A DNA stretch of 21,967 nt from JBHHWH01 sp046756405 (lineage in GTDB: Bacteria; Actinomycetota; Acidimicrobiia; Spongiisociales; ZC4RG35). Positions 1 through 7,915 of this stretch are shown piece by piece. A model generated the notes under the pieces. The model ran no database searches and had not been told where the DNA came from. It saw only the letters and a list, made by a program, of their open reading frames with translations. The position numbers and the translations under genes were made by a program. Positions within the stretch are counted from its first letter, which is position 1. Each line of letters opens with the position of its first letter. The stretch spans positions 1 to 21,967 of the forward strand of contig JBHHWH010000038.1 in NCBI GenBank assembly GCA_046756405.1, given 5' to 3'.

Positions 1-11
1 CCTGAAACAGC

Positions 12-2030
12 TCAGTATTTGGCCAGCTCCTGGGCCTTCTCCACGATCGACTCGGGGGTGGGGTAGAGGGCGTTCTCCAAAGAGCCGGCGTAGGGCATGA
101 TCGGCACCTCAGGCAGGGCGCAACGCCGCACCGGAGCGTCGAGCCACTCGAAGGTCTTGTCGGCGATCTGGGCGGCGATCTCGGCGCCGTATCCGCCGAA
201 CTCGTTGTCTTCGTGGACGATGAGCGCTCGGGACGTCTTCTTGATCGACTCCTCGATGGTGGGCCAGTCGAGGGGTTTGAGGCTGCGCAGGTCGATCACC
301 TCGGGGCTGATCCCCAGTTCCTCGAGGATCGGCACGGCTTCCATCACGAAGTGGGCCATGGCACCGTAGGCGATGATGGTCAGGTCGGTGCCCCTGCTGC
401 GGAGGGCGGCCTTGCCGAGAGGAGTCTTGTGCGCACCTTCGGGGAAGGGGCCGCGGGCGAGGCGGTACAGCTTCTTCGGCTCGAGGAACATGACCGGGTC
501 GGGATCCTCGACGGCAGTGTGCAACAGGCCCTTGGCGTCAGCGGGAGTCGACGGGATGACGATCTTCAATCCCGGGACGTGGGCGTAGAAGGCCTCCACC
601 GACTGGGAGTGGTAGAGGGCACCGTGGATTCCAGCTCCATAGGGGGTGCGGATGACGATCGGAACGTTCCACCGGCCGTCGGAGCGGTAGTGGATCCGAG
701 CCGCCTCGGAGACGATCTGGTCGAAGGCGGGGTGGATGTAGTCGGCGAACTGGATTTCTGGGATCACCTTGAAGCCGGTGGCCGACATGCCGATGGCACA
801 GCCGATGATCGAAGACTCAGCGATGGGAGTGTTAAAGCAGCGTTCTTCACCGAAACGGTCGCTGATCCCTTCGGTGGCCTTGAAGACCCCTCCTTTTTTC
901 CGGGCCACGTCTTCTCCGAAGATGACCGCGTCTGGATGGGCTTCGAGGATCTCATGGAGGGTGCGGTTGATGGCTGTGATCAGGTTTACCGCCTTCCCGG
1001 TGACGGGAGGTTCGGGTTCGGTGACCGGTGGACCAGGCTCGATCACCCGGGCATACAGCTTGGAGGTGGGCTCGTCCGGGCTGGGTGACGCTTCGGCCTC
1101 CTCGACTGCCCGAGCCAGCTCAGAGACCACTTGTTCTTCGATCTCCTGCTCTGCTGCCTCGCTGAGGAGCCGAGCTTCGATCAGATACTGGCGGAGCCTG
1201 CCCAAAGGGTCCTTCTTACGCCACATTTCCACCTCCTCTTTGCTGCGGTAGAGGGCGTCGTTGTCGTCGGAGGTGTGGGCGTAGTAGCGGTAGGTCTCGG
1301 CTTCGATGAGGGTCGGACCTTCTCCGGCCCGGGCCCGGGCCACCGCCTTCTGCATGGTCTCCAGGACCACAAAGGGGTCGTTGCCGTCGATGGCGTATCC
1401 CGGGAAGCCGTAGCCGGGGGCTCGGTCGGCGACCTTCCCAGCCACTTCCTCGCTGGTCGGTACCGAGATGGCGTACTGGTTGTTCTCGATGATGAAGATG
1501 AGGGGAAGGGAGTGGATGCCGGCCCAGTTCATCGCTTCATGCCAGTCACCCTCCGAGGTGGCGCCTTCTCCTCCGTAGACGGCGACGACCTCGTCGCCGC
1601 CTCTGGTCTTCAGCCCGTGGGCGATGCCGGCGGCGTGGGGGAACTGGGTTCCTATCACCGAAGACTGGGTGAAGACTCTCCGATCCGGGTCGGACCAATG
1701 ACTGGGAAGCTGGCGACCGCCGGAGCAGGGGTCGTCCCTTTTGGCGAAGACTCCGAGGAAGACCTCTTGCGGGGTGAAGCCCCAGGCGAGGGCCACCCCC
1801 ATGTCTCGGTAGTAGGGAAGGACCCAGTCGCGGTCTTTGTCGAGGGCGAAGACGGACGCCACCTGGATCGCCTCGTGTCCGGAGGAGCCGAGGACGAAGG
1901 CGGCGCGTCCCTGACGTTGCAGCGCCCACATCCGGTCGTCCATGCGCCGGGCTGTGAGCATCAGCCGGTACATGTCGAGGACTTGGCTGTCGCTGAGTCC
2001 GAGGCTGCGGTGGTCCAGGTGGGTTTGCAT
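12..2030 (-). CDS. Fused E1 alpha/beta subunit of a branched-chain 2-oxoacid (or pyruvate) dehydrogenase complex
   Basis: This is the thiamine-diphosphate-dependent E1 component, which decarboxylates a 2-oxoacid and passes the acyl group to the lipoyl E2. The 672-aa product joins both subunits. The alpha-type half is roughly residues 10-330, with the TPP/Mg motif as G154-E155-G156 and the closing Asn at 183/184. The beta-type half runs from about residue 346 to the end, with typical segments FGEDVA, RTPYGAGIHGALYHSQ and HEDNEFGG. Separate alpha and beta chains are about 330-400 aa and 320-340 aa, so this is a full-length fusion. The ATG start lies 6 nt after the stop of the leucine dehydrogenase gene with no strong Shine-Dalgarno, suggesting translational coupling. 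That neighbour makes branched-chain 2-oxoacids the likely substrates, but the sequence alone does not exclude pyruvate. The E2 and E3 genes are not in the window and may lie beyond its left end. Confidence 0.93.
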   Translation of the reverse strand: MQTHLDHRSLGLSDSQVLDMYRLMLTARRMDDRMWALQRQGRAAFVLGSSGHEAIQVASVFALDKDRDWVLPYYRDMGVALAWGFTPQEVFLGVFAKRDDPCSGGRQLPSHWSDPDRRVFTQSSVIGTQFPHAAGIAHGLKTRGGDEVVAVYGGEGATSEGDWHEAMNWAGIHSLPLIFIIENNQYAISVPTSEEVAGKVADRAPGYGFPGYAIDGNDPFVVLETMQKAVARARAGEGPTLIEAETYRYYAHTSDDNDALYRSKEEVEMWRKKDPLGRLRQYLIEARLLSEAAEQEIEEQVVSELARAVEEAEASPSPDEPTSKLYARVIEPGPPVTEPEPPVTGKAVNLITAINRTLHEILEAHPDAVIFGEDVARKKGGVFKATEGISDRFGEERCFNTPIAESSIIGCAIGMSATGFKVIPEIQFADYIHPAFDQIVSEAARIHYRSDGRWNVPIVIRTPYGAGIHGALYHSQSVEAFYAHVPGLKIVIPSTPADAKGLLHTAVEDPDPVMFLEPKKLYRLARGPFPEGAHKTPLGKAALRSRGTDLTIIAYGAMAHFVMEAVPILEELGISPEVIDLRSLKPLDWPTIEESIKKTSRALIVHEDNEFGGYGAEIAAQIADKTFEWLDAPVRRCALPEVPIMPYAGSLENALYPTPESIVEKAQELAKY

Positions 2031-2036
2031 GGGCGG

Positions 2037-3122
2037 CTAGTTCCGGTCGTCCCCTCCGCGGCGGAAGCGACGCAAGTCTCCTATCTCCTGGATGCGCTGC
2101 TCGGCTACTTGGATGGCAGCGTCGTTGGGGTTGGTACCCAGCTCTTCGGCGCAGTCGAGGATTCGCATCGTGGAGTCGTAGATGGAGTCGACCCGGTGCA
2201 AGGCACGGGTCTTCGAATAGGGACCCTGGAGCTCGTCGTAGACGTTGATCAGTCCGCCCGCGTTTACCACGAAATCGGGGGCGTAGAGGATGCCGCGAGC
2301 TGCGATGCGCTCGGTGTCGGCGTCGGTTTCCAACTGGTTGTTGGCGGAGCCGACGATCGCCTGGCAGTTGAGTTCGGGGATGGTTTCGGCATTGAGGACT
2401 CCGCCGAGGGCACAGGGGCAGAAGAAGTCGCAGTCGACCTTGTGGATCTCGTCTGGGTCTACGGGTTTGATCCCATAGGTTTCTACTGCCGCCTCCAGGG
2501 CTAGTGGGTAGGCGTCGCTGGCGATCACCTCGGCCCTAGCCTCGGTGAGGAGCTGGACGAAAGCCGAGCCGACCTTGCCTACACCCTGGACGGCGAAGCG
2601 ACGCCCCGCCAGGTCGGTGTCGCCCCAAAGCTTGTTGGCCACGGCCCTACAGGCGGCGTATAAACCGCGGGCTGTGATCGGAGACGGGTCTCCCGAGCCG
2701 CCCAGGGCGGTGGAATTGCCGAGGGCCCAGCGGGTCTCGCGACGGACTGTGTCCATGTCATGGGTGGTCGTCCCCACGTCTTCGGCGGTGATGTAACGGC
2801 CTTGAAGGGAGTCGACGATCCGTCCATAAGCGCGGAAGAGTCGCTCGCTCTTGTCCGTCTGAGGATTACCGATGATTACGGCCTTTCCTCCGCCGAGGTC
2901 GAGGCCGGCGGCGGCTGCCTTGTAGGTCATCCCCTTGGAGAGCCGAAGCACATCCTTGAGGGCGTCGTCCTCAGTTTTGTAGGGAAAAAAACGAGTCCCG
3001 CCGAGGGCGGGACCTAGAGCCGTGCTGTGTATGGCAATTATTGTCTTGAGGCCTGATATTTGGTCATAGCCGTAGAGGACCTGTTCGTGGCCCTCAACGC
3101 TGACCGCTTCGAATACTCCCAA
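2037..3122 (-). CDS. Leucine/valine dehydrogenase (Glu/Leu/Phe/Val dehydrogenase family)
   Basis: This NAD-dependent enzyme oxidatively deaminates a branched-chain amino acid to its 2-oxoacid, the substrate of the E1 encoded next in the operon. The frame is open back to 3227, but I start at TTG 3122: an AGGAGG lies 8 nt upstream, the product is then 361 aa as usual for the family, and its N-terminus aligns with Bacillus leucine dehydrogenase from GVFEAV onward. With this start, the conserved GPALGGTR is at residues 37-44 and the two active-site lysines fall at K68 (GMTYK) and K80 (GGGK), the same numbers as in Bacillus leucine dehydrogenase. The Rossmann motif G180-x-G182-x-x-G185 follows. 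Whether Leu, Val or Ile is preferred cannot be told; Phe or Glu dehydrogenase activity is less likely. A palindrome upstream may control expression. Confidence 0.92.
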   Translation of the reverse strand: MGVFEAVSVEGHEQVLYGYDQISGLKTIIAIHSTALGPALGGTRFFPYKTEDDALKDVLRLSKGMTYKAAAAGLDLGGGKAVIIGNPQTDKSERLFRAYGRIVDSLQGRYITAEDVGTTTHDMDTVRRETRWALGNSTALGGSGDPSPITARGLYAACRAVANKLWGDTDLAGRRFAVQGVGKVGSAFVQLLTEARAEVIASDAYPLALEAAVETYGIKPVDPDEIHKVDCDFFCPCALGGVLNAETIPELNCQAIVGSANNQLETDADTERIAARGILYAPDFVVNAGGLINVYDELQGPYSKTRALHRVDSIYDSTMRILDCAEELGTNPNDAAIQVAEQRIQEIGDLRRFRRGGDDRN

Positions 3123-3170
3123 GGCGGCGACCTCCTCTCTGGAAACCCGGATGGGGACTACTCCGGATAC

Positions 3171-3189
3171 TACCCGGGGACCCCTGGTA
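3171..3189. promoter_or_regulatory. Operator-like 19-bp palindrome between divergent genes
   Basis: TACCCGGGGACCCCTGGTA has 9-nt arms matching at 8 of 9 positions around a central A. It sits in the short region between the leucine dehydrogenase start (3122, minus) and the start of the plus-strand gene at 3220. It overlaps a possible minus-strand -10 box (TAGTAT, 3167-3172), which has a TTGGGC 19 nt further upstream; that spacing is longer than ideal. A repressor or activator site for the amino-acid degradation operon is plausible, but the protein is unknown. Confidence 0.4.
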
Positions 3190-3219
3190 GCGCCCAAGCG
3201 GATGTGCCACCATAGGGGG

Positions 3220-3957
3220 GTGACCAAGACCGCTTACCTAAGGGTATACGCTCCCGATGTGAAGGGCTCCGACGAACCCGTGCCGGGGTTTGTCCGATCC
3301 TATGGGATCCTCTCCGAGGGGTCGGCGGCGGGTCACTGGGTGGTGGAGTGGAAGGGTCGGCGGCTGGTGTGCCCACGCAACCTTCGGCTGCGGGTCCTGG
3401 AGTCCACGATCGCCTTCGCCAACGCCTTCCAGGGGATGGGCGTGGGCTTGGTCCCGGAGGACGCGGCACGAGCCGCCGACCGTGAGCTGAGGGCGTACCT
3501 CCAGAGCCACCCCTCCCACCGTTCTCATGTGCTCACTTCGGCCTGGCATGTGCCGGTGCGCTGGTTCGTCGCCTTCGACCCCGACGAGCGGGAGGTGTAT
3601 GAGGGCCCGCGGGGACCGCGGCTCCGATTCCGCACCGACATCGAGGCCGCCAAGGGTCGAGTGGAGCATGCCCACGGGGTGCTGGAGGGTCTGAGCATCC
3701 TGCCGGGTCCGGCCGAGGAACTGGAGGCGCTCTACGCCTGGCTCAGGCCGTTCCCCGACGGTTCGATGGCCGAGTTGGACTACGCCGAGGTTTCCGAGCT
3801 CTTCGACGAGTCTCAGTTGCTGTTCGACAACTCCTGCGAACTGGTCCAGGAGTCGGTGCTGGCGTTGGAGAACGGAGACCTCCGCCGCGCCGGGGAGCTC
3901 TACGGCCGCGTTGTCGCCCGGTGGGCCCCCGCCTTCGCCGTCACCTTCTCCAACTGA
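3220..3957 (+). CDS. Uncharacterised 245-aa protein
   Basis: I do not recognise a named family. The protein is soluble, with no signal peptide or membrane segment. It begins TKTAYLRVYAPDVKGSDEP and has an acidic C-terminal half with long predicted helices (about residues 145-235). The open frame extends upstream to ATG 3151 and also includes ATG 3202. I prefer GTG 3220 because the divergent leucine dehydrogenase control region, with its palindrome, lies inside the longer versions and because the conserved-looking sequence starts here; a G-run just upstream gives only a weak ribosome site. Codon usage matches the neighbouring chromosomal genes. It is divergent from the leucine dehydrogenase operon and 79 nt upstream of the AhpD-like gene, so either link is possible. 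No function is proposed. Confidence 0.75.
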   Translation: MTKTAYLRVYAPDVKGSDEPVPGFVRSYGILSEGSAAGHWVVEWKGRRLVCPRNLRLRVLESTIAFANAFQGMGVGLVPEDAARAADRELRAYLQSHPSHRSHVLTSAWHVPVRWFVAFDPDEREVYEGPRGPRLRFRTDIEAAKGRVEHAHGVLEGLSILPGPAEELEALYAWLRPFPDGSMAELDYAEVSELFDESQLLFDNSCELVQESVLALENGDLRRAGELYGRVVARWAPAFAVTFSN

Positions 3958-4036
3958 CCCGCGTACCTAATGCACCAGGGCCCGGATTTGGACCTTTGCG
4001 GAAAGAGAACGCCCATCCACGGTCTACTGTGCCCCC

Positions 4037-4588
4037 ATGCCCTGGATTGAGGCCCCTCACGAGGATGATTGGGAGGGCGAACTCGCCGAACTGAAGCCTG
4101 AGGTCGTTGACCCCAACTTCGGGAGGGTGGACTGGATCATGCGGATCCACGCCCTTGATCCGGGGAGTCTCTACGCACACCTGGTGCTCTACCGCCAGGC
4201 GATGAAGGGCACGAAGACCCTGTGGAAGGTGGAGCGGGAGATGCTCGCCCTGGTGGTCTCCCAGGCGAACGACTGCCATTACTGAGTGATCCACCACCGG
4301 CGCGGTCTGCGCCGCCTGCTGAGAAACAATGAGCTGGCGCGGCGGATCGAGGACGACTTCGAAACCGCCGGGCTGTCCGAGAAGCATCTCACCATGCTCC
4401 GCTACGCGGTCAAACTCACCCGTACTCCGGCGGCCGTCACCGAATCCGATGTGGAGGCTTTACGCCGGGTCGGGTTCTGCGATCCCGACATCCTCCACAT
4501 CGTTGAGGTGACCGCTTACTACGCCTATGCCAACCGAGTGGCCGACGGTCTCGGAATCCCCGTAGAGGAGTGGATCCCCGAGAATTAG
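4037..4588 (+). CDS. AhpD-like peroxidase-related selenoprotein (in-frame TGA read as selenocysteine)
   Basis: Two open frames, 82 and 100 codons, are directly contiguous in the same phase and separated only by TGA 4283-4285. Joined, they give a 183-aa protein matching the carboxymuconolactone decarboxylase/AhpD fold, close in length and motifs to the uncharacterised peroxidase-related subfamily. The AhpD active-site pattern E-x11-C-x-x-C-x-x-x-H appears as E68, C80, position 83 (the TGA) and H87. The stop codon therefore replaces exactly the second redox cysteine, giving C-H-Y-U. Conserved sequence continues on both sides without damage, ending in the family hallmark NRVADGLGIPVEEW. A SECIS-like hairpin follows the TGA. 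Known AhpD-like selenoproteins exist in other bacteria. The likely role is thiol- or selenol-dependent reduction of peroxides. A nonsense mutation or sequencing error is the alternative but does not explain the hairpin. Automatic annotation would report two fragments. Confidence 0.85.
4286..4318 (+). promoter_or_regulatory. Bacterial SECIS-like hairpin for selenocysteine insertion
   Basis: Directly after TGA 4283-4285, the arms CGGCGC (4298-4303) and GCGCCG (4309-4314) form a perfect 6-bp stem closing the loop GGTCT (4304-4308). In RNA the loop is GGUCU, the loop sequence recognised by SelB in the Escherichia coli fdhF SECIS. The distance from the TGA to the loop is 18 nt, the same as I count in fdhF. 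The bulged U of the E. coli element is not evident, and I see no clear lower helix. Confidence 0.8.
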
Positions 4589-4614
4589 GACGCGACCTCC
4601 GATAGCCTCGGTCT

Positions 4615-5793
4615 GTGACCTCAAGGCTGATCCTCTTGGTGGTGTTGGCGTTCGTCTTCGCCGCCTGCACGCCTCCGGAGGAGGCCAGCGATGACGGGCT
4701 TCCTGGGCTGCTCGTCATCCTCGATCGGGACGGGAACGTGGCCACGGTGGATCCCAACGGAGGGGATCCAGCCCGGGTTGCAGAGGCCGACGAGGCGGTC
4801 TACATCCAACCGGTCTGGTCGCCAGACGGAACGCGGATCGTCTGGGGGCAGGTCACGGCGGACGGACCTGCCACGGTCCTAGCCGAGCCCGACGACCAGG
4901 GCCTGACCGTCATCCCGATGATCAACCCGCCCTTCTACTTCTACTGGGCTCCGGACAGCCGGGCCGTCGGTGTTCTCCACAACAGCAGCGGAACAGGAAT
5001 CGACTTCGAGATCGTCGACGTGGCGAGAGGCGAAGCCGCCGTTGTCGACCAGGGTGTCCCCTATTACTTCTCGTGGAGTCCCGACGGGAACGAGATCGTG
5101 GTCCACGTCGGCGCTGAACGCCTGGCCACCATCGACAAGAACGGAGCCGGAACCGACGTCGGTGTCACCTCTTCCGAGTACCTGGCCCCGCAGTGGGTGT
5201 CCGGTGGGATCATCCACGTGGCTGAAGGGGCCCTGGTGATCGAGACGGAGGACGGTCAGGTTCCTCTTGCCCTTCTCTCGGGTGCTGTCACCTTTGTTGC
5301 CAACCCCGAAGGCTCACTGGTGGCAGTCCAGTGGCTTGGGGAGGAGGAGGGCACCCCGGCGGTGTTCCGACCCGAGGCGGTGGAAGTTTCCAGCGTTCCC
5401 GCCAACAAGGTTGTGGTGGTAGACACCGGTACCGGGAAGCAGACAGTGGCCTTTGACGGCCCCGCCGTCGGGTTGTTTTGGAGTCCCGACGGCCAACGGG
5501 TGCTGATCCTGAGCGTCTCCGCCTCCGGTGCGGCCCTGGAACCCTTCGTCTGGGAGAGGAGCGAAGGCACGAGCGCATATCCGGCTTTCGTGCCCCACGG
5601 GTCCTTCGTTCGTGAGGTGCTTCCCTTCTTCCCCCAGTACGCCCAGTCGCTGAACCTCTGGGCACCCGACTCATCCGCATTCGCCTATGCCGGGGAGATC
5701 GAAGGGGACCAGGGAATCTGGATCCAGGAGCTGGCTGCCACACATCCGCGTCTGGTGGCGGAGGGGACGTGGGTGGCCTGGTCGCTACGGTAA
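4615..5793 (+). CDS. Secreted lipoprotein with WD40-like/TolB-type beta-propeller repeats
   Basis: The 392-aa product starts at GTG 4615, 26 nt after the selenoprotein stop, and opens with a lipoprotein signal peptide: a hydrophobic stretch LILLVVLAFVFAAC with the lipobox ending at Cys18. The rest contains repeated blades marked by W-[SA]-P-D-[GS] motifs (PVWSPDGTRI, FYWAPDSRAV, FSWSPDGNEI, FWSPDGQRV, LWAPDSSAF). These are typical of the TolB/PD40-type propeller found in periplasmic or surface-attached proteins. It probably acts outside the membrane as a binding or scaffold protein; no catalytic residues are evident. The ribosome site is weak, so it may be translated together with the upstream gene. 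The specific ligand is unknown. Confidence 0.85.
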   Translation: MTSRLILLVVLAFVFAACTPPEEASDDGLPGLLVILDRDGNVATVDPNGGDPARVAEADEAVYIQPVWSPDGTRIVWGQVTADGPATVLAEPDDQGLTVIPMINPPFYFYWAPDSRAVGVLHNSSGTGIDFEIVDVARGEAAVVDQGVPYYFSWSPDGNEIVVHVGAERLATIDKNGAGTDVGVTSSEYLAPQWVSGGIIHVAEGALVIETEDGQVPLALLSGAVTFVANPEGSLVAVQWLGEEEGTPAVFRPEAVEVSSVPANKVVVVDTGTGKQTVAFDGPAVGLFWSPDGQRVLILSVSASGAALEPFVWERSEGTSAYPAFVPHGSFVREVLPFFPQYAQSLNLWAPDSSAFAYAGEIEGDQGIWIQELAATHPRLVAEGTWVAWSLR

Positions 5794-5832
5794 CGGTTAG
5801 CCTGCCGTCTTCCTGCCCCGACCGACTTAGCG

Positions 5833-6687
5833 ATGCAAGCGACTGATCCCGATCCAGGCCGACCCCTAGAGAACAAAACCGTGTTTATCACCGGAGGCAG
5901 CCGGGGGATCGGGGCCGCCACGGCTGTTCGCCTCGCCGAGCTGGGTGCCAAGGTGATCCTCACCTACCGTCAGGCGGAAGTAGGGGCCGAGGCAGTAGTG
6001 GAGAAGTGCTCCGGACTGACGCCGGGGGCTAAAGCGATTCAGTTGGATCTCCTCGACGAGGACAGCGTCCGGTCCGCCTTCGCCAGCCTGGACTTTGATC
6101 GGCTCGACATCCTGATTGCGAATGCCGCTGCCACCGCACTCAAGCCGTTGCTGGCGTTGAAGCTGCATCAGATCGACAAGACCTTCGCCATCTCGGTACG
6201 TCACTTCCTTCTCATGGTCCAGTTGGCGTATCCGCTGCTGGAAAAGACCGGCGGCCGGATCATCGCTGTCTCCGGTGCTGACACCGTCGGCTACATACCC
6301 AGTCATGGTCTGCTGGCGGCGGCCAAGGCGGCGATGGAGACCCTGGTCTACTACCTGGCCTGCGAGCTGGGGCCGGCTGGGGTGACGACGGTGGGGGTCT
6401 TGCCCGGCTTCGTGGACACCGACTCGATCCGGATGATGACCGGCCCTGTCTACGAGCACATCAAGGCGGGCGAGGCGGAGAGCCACCCCTTACGCGAGGC
6501 CGCCAGCCCGGATCAGGTAGCCGAGGCGATCTCTCTGCTCTGCCTGGACCAGGCCCGCTGGCTCAACGGACAGGTGGTCCGCTGCGACGGCGGGGGCCTC
6601 TTCGCCATGACCGGCCGCTACTACGACGCCCTCACCCGCTCCCGAGGCGTAGAACCTCCCCCCGACGCCCCCATCGTGGGCGTCTGA
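5833..6687 (+). CDS. SDR-family oxidoreductase lacking the usual catalytic tyrosine
   Basis: The 284-aa protein has the short-chain dehydrogenase/reductase fold: the nucleotide-binding TGGSRGIG at residues 20-27, an NAAA variant of the NNAG motif at 97-100, a Ser at 147, a Lys at 165 and the C-terminal GQVVRCDGG. In the active site the Tyr of Y-x3-K would be residue 161, which is Leu. The FabI/FabL-type Y-x6-K position, 158, is His; the nearest Tyr is 154. The overall layout resembles FabL-like enoyl-ACP reductases. It may be an unusual reductase using another residue, or a non-catalytic SDR. Start ATG 5833 follows the lipoprotein stop by 39 nt with no clear Shine-Dalgarno. It converges on the acyl-CoA dehydrogenase operon. 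Confidence 0.87.
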   Translation: MQATDPDPGRPLENKTVFITGGSRGIGAATAVRLAELGAKVILTYRQAEVGAEAVVEKCSGLTPGAKAIQLDLLDEDSVRSAFASLDFDRLDILIANAAATALKPLLALKLHQIDKTFAISVRHFLLMVQLAYPLLEKTGGRIIAVSGADTVGYIPSHGLLAAAKAAMETLVYYLACELGPAGVTTVGVLPGFVDTDSIRMMTGPVYEHIKAGEAESHPLREAASPDQVAEAISLLCLDQARWLNGQVVRCDGGGLFAMTGRYYDALTRSRGVEPPPDAPIVGV

Positions 6688-6692
6688 AACCT

Positions 6693-6739
6693 TTCTGTGC
6701 GGGTCTTCAGGCCAAAACGGTCCGCAAACCCGCACAGAA
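6693..6739. terminator. Bidirectional hairpin between convergent genes
   Basis: Perfect 12-nt inverted arms, TTCTGTGCGGGT (6693-6704) and ACCCGCACAGAA (6728-6739), flank a 23-nt loop. The structure fills the gap between the stop of the SDR gene (6687) and the stop of the convergent acyl-CoA dehydrogenase (6743). There is no strong T-run on either side, so it is a hairpin terminator of the U-poor kind common in high-G+C bacteria, or an mRNA 3'-end stabiliser. Confidence 0.7.
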
Positions 6740-6742
6740 CGA

Positions 6743-7915
6743 TTATCGGGCGAGGTTGTAGGTCCCGGCGATGATCCCGCGGAGGATGTCTTCGGTGCCT
6801 CCGCCGATCGGTCCCACCCGGGCGTCGCGCCAGTAGCGTTGGGCCCGGTATTCGGTGAGGGCGCCGGCACCGCCATGGATCTGGACGCACTCGTCGGCGG
6901 CATCGACGGCCAGGCGCTGGGTGTAGAGCTTGGCCATGGAGGTGAGACGGGTGAGTTCGTCCCGTCCCACCGGCTCGCCCTGCTGTTGGGCCACGTGGAG
7001 GCCGAGAGCCCTGTAACAAAGGGCCTTGCCGATCCGGATGCGGGTGGCGAGGTCGGCGAGGCGGTGCTGCCAGACCTGGAATCTGATCACCGGCCGGCCG
7101 AACGCAACCCGCTCCCGTCCATAAGCCACCGCCTCCTCATAAGCCAGCTCGGCGAGCGCCACTGCCCAGAGCCCCATGATCAGCCGCTCCCACTGGAAGT
7201 TCTCCATGATCGCCCCGAACCCGGATCCCACCTCGCCGAGCCGGTTGGCGTCCGGCACCCGTACCTGGTCCAGACTGATCTCCCCGGTATGGGAGGTATG
7301 CCAGGACACCATCTTCATCCGTCTCGCCTCGTAACCTGGTGTGCCTGCGTCGACGACGAAGAGGGTGATGTTGCGGTGGCCCGGGTCGTCGGCGGTTCGG
7401 GCGGCCAGCACCAGCCAATCCGCCCAGGCCCCGTTGGTGATGAACACCTTGGAGCCGGTGATCACCCAGTCGTCTCCGTCAGGCACGGCCCGGGTACGGA
7501 CACCGTTGACGTCACTGCCGGCCCCGGGTTCGGTGATGGCCAGGGCACCCAGCGAGCTTCCTTCTATGGCGGGTGTCAAATAGCGTCGCTTCTGGTCATC
7601 GCTGCCGAAGCGGTCGACATAGAGGCTGGCCAGCTGGCTGTGGGCGCCGAGGTCCATGGCCACCCCAGTAGCCCCGCAGCGGGCCAGCTCCTCCACCCAG
7701 ACCGCCTCCGCGGCGTAGTCAGGTCCGGTGCCGCCCCACTCCGGATCGAACTTGGCGCCGAAGAACCCGGCCTCACCTACCCGCCGGAACAGCTCCCGGG
7801 GAAAGTCCCGCTCCTCCTCCCAACGATCGGCGTATGGCTTCAGCTCCCGGTCGACGAACAGCCGGATCGCCTCCCGGTAGGCCTCGTGGTCTTCGGTGAA
7901 GGGGTAAGGCCTCAC
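6743..7915 (-). CDS. Acyl-CoA dehydrogenase (downstream paralogue)
   Basis: This FAD enzyme performs alpha,beta-dehydrogenation of an acyl-CoA. The 390-aa product has the family signatures AITEPGAGSD, WVITGSKVFITNGAWAD, IHGGAGALTEY and RDARVGPIGGGTEDI. The usual medium-chain catalytic Glu before GT is Gly here. A Glu in the helix-G motif WERLI matches the position used by isovaleryl-CoA and long-chain dehydrogenases, so an active enzyme is expected. I start at GTG 7915, which overlaps the stop of the upstream paralogue by four bases (GTGA); the longer open frame upstream is the other gene read out of phase. The operon arrangement and nearby leucine genes suggest branched-chain or other short acyl-CoA substrates, but chain length cannot be read from sequence. 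Confidence 0.92.
   Translation of the reverse strand: MRPYPFTEDHEAYREAIRLFVDRELKPYADRWEEERDFPRELFRRVGEAGFFGAKFDPEWGGTGPDYAAEAVWVEELARCGATGVAMDLGAHSQLASLYVDRFGSDDQKRRYLTPAIEGSSLGALAITEPGAGSDVNGVRTRAVPDGDDWVITGSKVFITNGAWADWLVLAARTADDPGHRNITLFVVDAGTPGYEARRMKMVSWHTSHTGEISLDQVRVPDANRLGEVGSGFGAIMENFQWERLIMGLWAVALAELAYEEAVAYGRERVAFGRPVIRFQVWQHRLADLATRIRIGKALCYRALGLHVAQQQGEPVGRDELTRLTSMAKLYTQRLAVDAADECVQIHGGAGALTEYRAQRYWRDARVGPIGGGTEDILRGIIAGTYNLAR

Noticed and set aside
1131..2504. Long plus-strand open frame (457 codons)
   Set aside because: Antisense shadow of the E1 and leucine dehydrogenase genes, with low-complexity Val/Gly/Asp composition and no motifs.
4283..4285. Plain nonsense mutation splitting the AhpD-like gene
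   Set aside because: The TGA is exactly at a redox Cys, both sides are well conserved and a SECIS-type hairpin follows at the right distance; selenocysteine explains all of this together.
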